A stretch of 9,998 nt of DNA. Origin: Mageeibacillus sp. UBA1046. GTDB lineage: Bacteria > Bacillota > Clostridia > Saccharofermentanales > DTU023. Below the pieces are notes generated by a model, which was given only the letters and a program-made list of their open reading frames with translations, was not told the origin of the DNA and did no database searches. Each line of letters begins with the position of its first letter. Within the stretch, counting starts at the first letter, position 1. The translations under genes were made by a program, and so were the position numbers. Shown piece by piece: positions 1-5,432 of the stretch. The stretch is from NCBI GenBank assembly GCA_002316595.1, contig DCDV01000004.1:56357-66354 (forward strand). Direction: 5' to 3'.

Positions 1-1
1 C

Positions 2-394
2 CAATATCAGACAAATTATGCAGCAACTCAATCAGGCGCTCCAAATCAACATAATGCTCAAGTGCAGCAGCCATATAACATTACTGTTCAGCCCGGTATA
101 GGCAGCGCGCCGGTTCAGCCAGATATGGCGTATCAGCCGCCTGTTCAAACTCAGCAGCCTGATATGACGTATCAAGCTCCTGTCCAAGCTCAGCAGCCTG
201 ATATGACGTATCAAGCTCCTGTCCAAGCTCAGCAGCCCTATGAAGCGCAGGCACAGACTGATATGTCATATCAATCTGACACTAAAGAACAGCACGCTGA
301 GGGCACTGTTAATTCCAACAAATTCTGTTACCAGTGCGGCTCTAAGCTTAATCCGGACTCAAAATTCTGTAATCAATGCGGCGCTTCAGTATAG
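2..394 (+). CDS. Repeat-rich protein with C-terminal double-CxxC zinc ribbon (5' end outside window)
   Basis: The frame is open to the left edge of the window, so only the C-terminal part of about 130 residues is visible. GTG at 62 is an in-frame codon and need not be the start. The visible part is low-complexity, rich in Q, P, Y and A, and contains a 13-residue tandem repeat of the type QQPDMTYQAPVQA. It ends in a compact zinc ribbon, CYQCG, then an 11-residue spacer, then FCNQCGASV; the four cysteine codons lie at 326, 335, 368 and 377. Such zinc ribbons usually cap bacterial envelope or regulatory proteins and bind one Zn(II) as a structural knuckle. Any upstream domain is unseen, so function cannot be named. 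The next gene starts 107 bp downstream and carries a similar zinc ribbon at its N-terminus, which suggests a functional pair. The stop codon is TAG. Confidence 0.85.
   Translation, partial: QYQTNYAATQSGAPNQHNAQVQQPYNITVQPGIGSAPVQPDMAYQPPVQTQQPDMTYQAPVQAQQPDMTYQAPVQAQQPYEAQAQTDMSYQSDTKEQHAEGTVNSNKFCYQCGSKLNPDSKFCNQCGASV
111..237 (+). repeat. 39-bp in-frame tandem repeat (13 aa per unit)
   Basis: Units lie at 111-149 (diverged), 150-188 and 189-227 (identical to each other), followed by a 10-bp partial copy to 237. The unit length is a multiple of three, so copy-number change adds or removes 13 residues without a frameshift. The exact identity of two copies, against the diverged first copy, indicates recent duplication or homogenisation. 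The encoded segment is probably disordered and repeats the residues D-M-x-Y-Q-x-P. Confidence 0.93.
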
Positions 395-501
395 AAGTTT
401 TTCTCTTAAAGATGTGCATTGAAGGCAAAAATCGATCTTGGTTCTACTCCCTGCAGGAATGCAGAGCGAAGCAATATAAAAATTAAAAGTGAGGATTTAT
501 T

Positions 502-1068
502 ATGAAGAATTGTACAAATTGCGGAACACAAATGACAGATGATACTCAATTCTGCCCAAACTGCGGAACCCCTGCCAACTTTGCTGCTGCGCCTCCTGCA
601 GGCGATCAGCCTTATTATCAGGACCCGGCGGGCGGCCAGCAACACCAGTATCAAAACCCTGTCGGCGGGCAGCAACCGCCTTATCAAAACCCTTACACAC
701 AACTTTCAGCAGATGAAAAAGATATCCAGGACAACAAGATGATGGCTGTCTTAGCCTATCTGGGAATCTTGGTATTGGTGCCCATATTCGCTGCTAAGGA
801 ATCGAAATTCGCTCGTTATCACGCAAATCAGGGGCTTGTGCTCGCTTTGGCTGAAGTCGCCTTTGCAATTGTTTATTCGATTCTCGTGGGCATTTTGACC
901 AGTATTTTGTTTGCTACAGGAGCCTGGGCACTCTGGAGCATTTTGTCCACTCTTCTGGGACTATTGTGGCTGGGGTTTGTAGTGCTGGCCATAATCGGCA
1001 TTGTTAACGCGGTCAATGGCCGAATGAAACCACTGCCTCTCATTGGCAAGATCACGATTCTTAAATAA
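502..1068 (+). CDS. Zinc-ribbon, DUF4870/Tic20-like membrane protein
   Basis: This 188-residue protein opens with a zinc ribbon (C4, C7, C18, C21; CTNCG...FCPNCG). A Q/P/G/Y-rich linker of about 45 residues follows, and then a membrane domain with predicted helices from about residue 80 to the C-terminus. The stretch KESKFARYHANQG between the first two helices and the C-terminal NGRMKPLPLIGKI resemble the DUF4870/Tic20-like family, in which a charged loop of this kind follows the first membrane segment. Molecular function is unknown for the family. The start is supported by GAGG at 492-495, seven bases before ATG. A lipoprotein gene follows 53 bp after the stop, and no terminator is obvious between them, so the genes are probably co-transcribed. 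The zinc ribbon and linker should be cytoplasmic if the first helix inserts N-in. Confidence 0.88.
   Translation: MKNCTNCGTQMTDDTQFCPNCGTPANFAAAPPAGDQPYYQDPAGGQQHQYQNPVGGQQPPYQNPYTQLSADEKDIQDNKMMAVLAYLGILVLVPIFAAKESKFARYHANQGLVLALAEVAFAIVYSILVGILTSILFATGAWALWSILSTLLGLLWLGFVVLAIIGIVNAVNGRMKPLPLIGKITILK
601..696 (+). repeat. Short in-frame tandem repeat (GGQQxxYQNPx) in the linker
   Basis: Three units encode 10, 11 and 11 residues: 601-630 (GDQPYYQDPA), 631-663 (GGQQHQYQNPV) and 664-696 (GGQQPPYQNPY). At DNA level the second and third units are similar but clearly diverged. The repeats form the flexible linker between the zinc ribbon and the membrane domain, and recall the Y-Q-x-P periodicity of the upstream protein. 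Confidence 0.8.
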
Positions 1069-1121
1069 AGCAATATAACACTGTCCGAGTGTTACCGGCA
1101 GAAGTCCAAAGGAGAAGAGTA

Positions 1122-1940
1122 ATGAAAAGATTCATATCGGTCTTAATCTCAATTTGTATGATACTGCTCGTTTTTTCCGGATGTTCAGGTCCTGAGAAAG
1201 CCGAACCAACTGAGCAGCAGCAGGAGGAAACAGAGGCGGGCGGAGAGGTACCTGAGATTACAACTCCTGAAGCAGAAACACCTGATCCGACTGAGCCTGA
1301 CGAAATAACCGGTCCTCCCGCTATTCCCGCCGAAGGCTACGGCAAATATATAGAAATGAAATCTGCTGCTTATGATCGTATCAGTGCAAAAATCGAAGAA
1401 AACGACGAATTGGCCTTATCGGTAGGATTAGGCCTCTTGCCGGTAGCTATGATCGATCTTTCCCTGATTCCCGTCTCAGTTCTGGGGATGGAAGGAGGCG
1501 AAGCCGCTCTGCGCATGATGACTTCCGATGATGTCGTTATCGAGCAAAACGGACAAGTCTATTCCGTCACATATACAGACAGTGAAGGAGCTGAGTATAA
1601 GCAGACGGCTGAGTTTGATCCGGCCGCTGATACTCTTAAATCAACTGTCATGATGGACGGTAAAGAAGCAATCTTCTTTGAGTATACGAAAGCCGGGAAT
1701 GGCTATGCTTCGCATTATTACACGGCAAACGAAGAGAGTAATGATTTTACGTTGATAACAACTTTCTTCGATGAAAGCAATATTACTGCTTTCGGCGTTG
1801 AAACCGTGAGCAGTTCTCCGGAGTCAATACTGGGCAAGACAGATTTGACTTCAGAATTTGTGGTCAATGACGAAATGTATGTCATATTGCAGGATGGGGT
1901 ATTGACCGTTATGAATGAAGGCGAGCTGAAGACTTATTAG
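1122..1940 (+). CDS. Predicted lipoprotein, unknown function
   Basis: The 272-residue product has a type II signal peptide: a KR-containing N-terminus, a hydrophobic stretch and the lipobox FSGC, with C21 as the likely lipidated residue. A linker of about 45 residues rich in E, P and T follows (TEPTEQQQEETE, then PDPTEPDE), typical of a surface tether. The remainder (about residues 70-272) looks like a soluble domain with many alternating beta-type segments; I do not recognise the family. ATG at 1122 is chosen over the TTG 33 bp upstream because AAAGGAG at 1108-1114 sits seven bases before it and the signal peptide begins there. It is the last gene before a strong terminator and is probably in one transcript with the two zinc-ribbon genes. 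The protein should be anchored on the outer face of the cytoplasmic membrane. Confidence 0.88.
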   Translation: MKRFISVLISICMILLVFSGCSGPEKAEPTEQQQEETEAGGEVPEITTPEAETPDPTEPDEITGPPAIPAEGYGKYIEMKSAAYDRISAKIEENDELALSVGLGLLPVAMIDLSLIPVSVLGMEGGEAALRMMTSDDVVIEQNGQVYSVTYTDSEGAEYKQTAEFDPAADTLKSTVMMDGKEAIFFEYTKAGNGYASHYYTANEESNDFTLITTFFDESNITAFGVETVSSSPESILGKTDLTSEFVVNDEMYVILQDGVLTVMNEGELKTY

Positions 1941-1983
1941 GCCTTGCCAATCAACACCAATCAAAATATAGGAAACTCAAATA

Positions 1984-2034
1984 AATAACCCCCGCAAGCT
2001 GGATCAAATAGAATCCAATCTTGCGGGGGTTATT
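1984..2034. terminator. Strong bidirectional intrinsic terminator
   Basis: A perfect 15-bp inverted repeat (1984-1998 with 2020-2034, core CCCCCGCAAG / CTTGCGGGGG) encloses a loop that itself holds a second 5-bp stem, TGGAT (2000-2004) with ATCCA (2012-2016). The A-rich left flank becomes TTATTTATTTG on the minus strand, and the right flank is TTATTAAAAT on the plus strand. It therefore lies correctly to stop the plus-strand lipoprotein operon and the convergent minus-strand HAAS/DUF4097 transcripts. The T-tract is better on the minus strand. Confidence 0.9.
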
Positions 2035-2066
2035 AAAATACATATACTGACAGGGCATCTGTTTGG

Positions 2067-2087
2067 AACACCTTACAATGGGGTGTT
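2067..2087. other. Small hairpin, possible secondary terminator
   Basis: AACACC (2067-2072) pairs with GGTGTT (2082-2087) around a 9-base loop, and TATTATAT follows on the plus strand. It lies between the main terminator and the 3' end of the broken HAAS gene. There is no real T-run on either side, so a terminator role is only possible, not shown. I see nothing else in 2035-2117. Confidence 0.3.
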
Positions 2088-2117
2088 TATTATATGTAAA
2101 ATCAGACCATTATTGGA

Positions 2118-2516
2118 TCAGATTAGTGATATTAGTTTCTGCAAAATGGCCGCAACAGGGAAGATGAGCCAGCCGGGGTGCCAAAGATCACCTAAAAAAC
2201 CCATCAGCAGATAGACTACAACAGTGACCGGCCACAGGATCGTACTTAAGACAGTTTTTAATCGCTGGTTCTTTTCTTCTTTTTCAGGTACGTATTCGTG
2301 GCTTTGTCCTTCTGCAGTATATCTGCTCCTGATTTCATCCGGGTCCAGTTCGCTGATTACTGTGCCCAGCGCCTCTTCCTCACTCTTTCCCTCAGACAGC
2401 AGAATATTGTGGCGATCATAGCACTATTGCAGAACCTTATTGTGCAGATAGTCCCTGTTTTTACCATGCGGCAGTTCAGCCAATATATTGTCAATATACC
2501 AATTCAGATTATCCAT
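2118..2516 (-). pseudogene. HAAS/DUF1700-like two-helix membrane protein, interrupted by an amber codon
   Basis: Read on the minus strand from ATG at 2516-2514, a 132-codon frame runs to TGA at 2120-2118 with a single TAG at codon 31 (2426-2424) and no frameshift. AAGGTG (2529-2524) lies seven bases before the ATG. The N-terminal half resembles the HAAS/DUF1700 or permease-prefix helical domain: MDNLNWYIDNILAELP, then after the stop LLSEGKSEEEAL and ELDPDEI, the usual 'EGKSEEEA...LGDPEEI' pattern. A charged linker follows, and then two hydrophobic segments with WHPGWLIFP between them. In relatives the HAAS protein usually sits with a PadR-type regulator and a DUF4097 protein; here the DUF4097 gene is directly upstream (79-bp gap). 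TAG is used as a real stop elsewhere in the window, so recoding is unlikely. A C-to-T change from CAG (Gln) would explain it; a sequencing error or very recent mutation cannot be excluded. Confidence 0.82.
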
Positions 2517-2595
2517 CTTTTTTCACCTTGCCTTCTGTTAGCGACTACATAGATAGGGTGTGCAAATTACTCGCTTAGCGTCTTCGATAAAAATA

Positions 2596-3333
2596 TTATT
2601 CGCCGCGGAATTGAACTTCAAGATTTCCTACACTTGAGTCAATTGTCATGTTTTTGTCAGCATTGTTGTTAATGGAGTCACTGCCGGAAATCCCGGAGTA
2701 TTCGCGTTCACCAATGCGGACACTGCCAACAGCGTAGTCAACCTCATAATTGAAATCAGACTCCTTGCCATCGAGAAGAACAAGGGTCTCGCCTACGCTG
2801 TGATCTATATCGAGTTTCTCGGTTACATTGCCTGTGAACTCGATTTTGCCGGCACCGCACTCAAGCTGTAAATCTCTTGCTGTTATCTCCGAGGCCGTAA
2901 TAGCGCCGCCGCCAACCGAAAGTTTCATTTTATCAGCGCTGAGATCACGCAAACCAAGTGTTCCACCGCCAATACTGATTTTTACATCTTCGAATGTTTT
3001 ATCTGCGGGCAAAGTCAGAACAATATCATTATTATGACGCCATCTGTCAACGTCCAATACAAAGGTATCTCCCTGGACGGAAGCCCTGTATGGTCTGTTG
3101 TGCATATCCCGCACAGAGAAAGTCTCGCCGGGCTCAATTTGCAAAGAGCCGCGCTGCAGGTCAATATCAAGGTTTACGACGCTTCTGCCGTCAATCGCTT
3201 CCGGAGCTGACGGGCTGCCTTCGGCTTGCCCTCGCAAATCAATAACTTCGAGATACAGCAAGAAAACGCCAATTCCCAAAATTACTATAATCAGAAGCAA
3301 AATTATAAAGCCGATAATTGTGCCGGTTCTCAT
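2596..3333 (-). CDS. DUF4097-family (LiaG-like) membrane-anchored beta-strand protein
   Basis: The 245-residue product has one N-terminal membrane anchor (about residues 6-28), a short S/P-rich spacer and an extracytoplasmic domain. That domain shows the stacked short beta repeats of DUF4097: VKISIGGGTLGLRDL, MKLSVGGGAITASEI, LQLECGAGKIEFTG, then LDIDHSVGETLVLL, DYAVGSVRIG and MTIDSSVGNLEVQF. Proteins of this family (such as LiaG) are linked to cell-envelope stress, but their biochemical role is not known. The start is firm: AAGGAGGT (3351-3344) is ten bases before ATG. The gene precedes the broken HAAS-like gene on the same strand; no PadR regulator gene is present between it and the divergent gene at 3669. 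Its promoter must lie in 3352-3500, where TATAAA (minus strand, near 3397) is a weak -10 candidate without a convincing -35. Confidence 0.88.
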   Translation of the reverse strand: MRTGTIIGFIILLLIIVILGIGVFLLYLEVIDLRGQAEGSPSAPEAIDGRSVVNLDIDLQRGSLQIEPGETFSVRDMHNRPYRASVQGDTFVLDVDRWRHNNDIVLTLPADKTFEDVKISIGGGTLGLRDLSADKMKLSVGGGAITASEITARDLQLECGAGKIEFTGNVTEKLDIDHSVGETLVLLDGKESDFNYEVDYAVGSVRIGEREYSGISGSDSINNNADKNMTIDSSVGNLEVQFRGE

Positions 3334-3430
3334 ATTTTCCTCTACCTCCTTGAACGTTGTGTCTTTCAGTTAGTGTTAAACTGTGAGCATTTATAGCTCT
3401 TTAACTCATATTAAACATTACCATATGAAA

Positions 3431-3607
3431 ATCCGTAACGTTGCACGCGAATTGTAACATGCTGCACCCGAATACCTGATCATCGAAATGGAAGCAATAA
3501 TCCGGAGCGTCGCGCATTAATTGTAATGATGCTGCACCCGCAGATTGGATCATCAAAATAAAAGCAATAATCGGGAGCGTCGCGCGTGAATTGTTAGGAT
3601 GCTGAAT
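3431..3607. repeat. Imperfect ~70-bp direct repeats, 2.5 copies, in divergent intergenic region
   Basis: Copies start at 3431, 3500 and 3570, giving periods of 69 and 70 bp; the third copy is recognisable for about 36 bp and ends near 3607. Shared blocks are ATCCGGAGCGTCGCGC, AATTGTAA, GATGCTGCACCCG, GATCATC and AAGCAATA. By my alignment copies 1 and 2 differ at about 17 positions plus one gap, and many differences are transitions. The period is not a multiple of three, and in the frames I read the copies contain stops, so this is not a coding repeat. It fills most of the 335-bp space between the divergent genes at 3333 and 3669; the rest of that space (3334-3430 and 3608-3653) holds only their expected start-proximal signals. 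Confidence 0.85.
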
Positions 3608-3653
3608 GCTGTTTTATGGAGAGGTCACTTCTACTGTAATTTTCGCAGTCCTA

Positions 3654-3662
3654 TGCTAAAAT
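3654..3662 (+). promoter_or_regulatory. Extended -10 element placed for a leaderless transcript
   Basis: TGCTAAAAT at 3654-3662 matches the extended -10 form TGnTANNNT. Its last base is six bases before the ATG at 3669, so transcription would begin at or very near the start codon. The expected -35 position (about 3634-3639, CTGTAA) is poor, as is common with extended -10 promoters. No Shine-Dalgarno sequence is found before this ATG; the nearest purine-rich run, GGAGAGG at 3618-3624, is over 40 bases away. Confidence 0.5.
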
Positions 3663-3668
3663 ATCAGA

Positions 3669-4424
3669 ATGACTTGGCTAATTCTGGTCGTCTTAATATT
3701 AACAGTCTTAATGCTTGTGATCGGTACTTTGAGCCCCCTGTTGGGCTTGATATTGATTTCTCTTAGCGTTGGAGCTTTGATTTATATTGTTTTTAGAACC
3801 CTGCATATTCACTATTATGCCTTTAAGAAACTCCAGCGTTCGGGCGGAACCTGGGCAGGCTTTCTTCGTCATGTCAGCGGAATCTCACCCAGAACAGGGG
3901 ATTCCTACTTTATTTTTCTTAACAAGGATAAGAATCTGGTATTAGATGACAGGCAGAAGCAAATTATTATCGAAAACTACAAAATTACCCGTATTGCCGT
4001 AATGGAGGCAGCTTTAATAACAAAAATCAACGACCGGGAAATTGCTGACTTGATGGGCATGGAAGCTCATCCCGCCCTGCATGCCGTGCGCAGCTGGCTT
4101 GCTCGTAATCCAAGCGCCAAGAGGCAATTTATGATGTTAATATATGTAGATGACTATAATAACGAAGACGCTCAGCTTAATAATGAGCTTATTTTCTTTA
4201 GTGATATTGAAGGGAAGGGACACATCAAAGAATTGCTGCGACAGCCTGCAATTGCTGTCAAGGCCCTCTATATCCCCAAAGGAACCAAGATAGAGGAATT
4301 GTATCCGGGTGAGGGGCATAAACCCAGAAGACGGAAAATACGGACTTCTTCCGAAGCTGACAAGATGCTGGAGAGCAAAGAGAGGGCGGCCGATAACAGC
4401 ACGGAACCCTTTTCCCCTTTGTAA
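3669..4424 (+). CDS. Unidentified two-helix membrane protein, first gene of the MoxR operon
   Basis: I do not recognise this 251-residue protein. It starts with two membrane segments (about residues 3-21 and 24-42) joined by a short GTLSP turn, so both the N-terminus and the main domain should be on the cytoplasmic side. The main domain has a beta-rich start (GDSYFIFLNKDKNLVLDD, QKQIIIENYKITRI), a helical middle (AVMEAALITKINDREIADLMGME, LHAVRSWLARNP) and another mixed segment (RQFMMLIYVDDYNNED, AVKALYIPKGTKIEEL). The tail after about residue 218 is basic, then acidic and probably disordered (KPRRRKIRTSSEADK). An in-frame TAA at 3657-3659 rules out a longer N-terminus. The 55-bp gap to the moxR-like gene has no terminator, so it is probably the first gene of that operon. 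A PH-like fold could be considered, but this is a guess. Confidence 0.85.
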   Translation: MTWLILVVLILTVLMLVIGTLSPLLGLILISLSVGALIYIVFRTLHIHYYAFKKLQRSGGTWAGFLRHVSGISPRTGDSYFIFLNKDKNLVLDDRQKQIIIENYKITRIAVMEAALITKINDREIADLMGMEAHPALHAVRSWLARNPSAKRQFMMLIYVDDYNNEDAQLNNELIFFSDIEGKGHIKELLRQPAIAVKALYIPKGTKIEELYPGEGHKPRRRKIRTSSEADKMLESKERAADNSTEPFSPL

Positions 4425-4479
4425 TAATCATAATTTTGTTGCAGAATATAGAACGAAAATTTTTTACTCAAGGTGATTT

Positions 4480-5430
4480 ATGAATATTGAACCACGCAGG
4501 GCCGGAGAGCTCTGTCAATTAATCGAAGATAATATTTCCCGTGTCATCATCGGGAAAGAAGATGTAATACGCAAACTTTTGATTGCGTTATCTGCAGGCG
4601 GACATATCCTGCTGGAGGATGTCCCCGGAATTGGAAAAACTACTCTGGTTTCGGCTTTAGCAAGATCGCTGACCTTGGATTTTAACAGAATTCAGTTTAC
4701 TCCGGATGTTATGCCCTCGGATGTAACCGGATACAATATGTACAACCCGGCTACAGCTGCCTTTGAATTTCATCCCGGCGTCATCATGACTCAATTGTTG
4801 CTGGCAGATGAGATTAACAGAACGTCGCCAAAAACTCAGTCTGCGCTTCTGGAAGCCATGCAGGAAAACCAGGTGACTGTAGACGGAAAAACTTATGAGC
4901 TGATGCAGCCTTTCATGGTCCTGGCAACTCAGAATCCGATCGAGCAAGTAGGCACATATACTCTGCCTGAAGCTCAGCTGGATCGCTTTATGCTAAAAGT
5001 CACTCTGGGTTATCCCGATCTAAGTGAAGAAATGGCAATTTTGGATCGTTATTCAGAAGATAACCCTCTGGCAGATCTGCAGCCTGTGGCCTCCGGAAAT
5101 GACATCCTCTGGCTTAAAGAACAAGCCCGCTATGTTTACGTCAGTGACGCTATCAAGAGATACATCTCTATCTTGTCGGCAAAAACCAGAGAACATCCCG
5201 AATTAGAACTGGGCATCAGTCCCAGAGCTTCTTTGATGCTGATGCAAGTCGCTAAATCAGAGGCTTTATTAAGCGGACGCGATTATGTATTGCCGGATGA
5301 TGTGCAAAAAATGATCATACCTTGTTGGAGTCACCGCCTGATTGTAAAACCTGAGGGCAGACTGAAACAACAGGAACCGGATACTATCCTCGGACAAATT
5401 ATGCGAGAAGTCAGGGTACCGGAGCGCTAG
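4480..5430 (+). CDS. MoxR-family AAA+ ATPase
   Basis: The 316-residue product has every core AAA+ feature: Walker A EDVPGIGKTT (residues 46-55, Lys53), Walker B LLLADE (106-111) followed by INRTSPKTQSALLEAMQE, sensor 1 LATQNPIEQ (148-156, Asn152), the LPEAQLDRF segment with Arg169, and sensor 2 GISPRAS with Arg249. The length is normal for the family. MoxR ATPases are cytoplasmic hexameric chaperone-like enzymes that act on partner proteins encoded beside them, typically DUF58 or von Willebrand-factor-A proteins. AAGGTGA at 4470-4476 precedes the ATG with suitable spacing. Only two bases separate its stop from the next gene, so translation is likely coupled. The operon order matches yeaC-yeaD-yebA of Bacillus subtilis. 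The cellular substrate is unknown. Confidence 0.97.
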   Translation: MNIEPRRAGELCQLIEDNISRVIIGKEDVIRKLLIALSAGGHILLEDVPGIGKTTLVSALARSLTLDFNRIQFTPDVMPSDVTGYNMYNPATAAFEFHPGVIMTQLLLADEINRTSPKTQSALLEAMQENQVTVDGKTYELMQPFMVLATQNPIEQVGTYTLPEAQLDRFMLKVTLGYPDLSEEMAILDRYSEDNPLADLQPVASGNDILWLKEQARYVYVSDAIKRYISILSAKTREHPELELGISPRASLMLMQVAKSEALLSGRDYVLPDDVQKMIIPCWSHRLIVKPEGRLKQQEPDTILGQIMREVRVPER

Positions 5431-5432
5431 AA

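Noticed and set aside
1089..1121. Upstream TTG start for the lipoprotein
   Set aside because: The signal peptide begins at ATG 1122 with AAAGGAG seven bases before it; an 11-residue extension would disturb the signal peptide.
2118..2516. Pyrrolysine or other amber recoding in the HAAS-like gene
   Set aside because: TAG is the terminal stop of three other genes in the window, and no tRNA or insertion machinery is visible; mutation is simpler.
2224..2552. Plus-strand ORFs of 65 and 84 codons
   Set aside because: They lie antisense to the HAAS-like gene, lack ribosome binding sites and have no recognisable protein features; the minus-strand reading gives a coherent family pattern.
3431..3607. 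Coding repeat or peptide gene in the divergent region
   Set aside because: The 69/70-bp period is not a multiple of three, and the frames I read hit stops within the copies.
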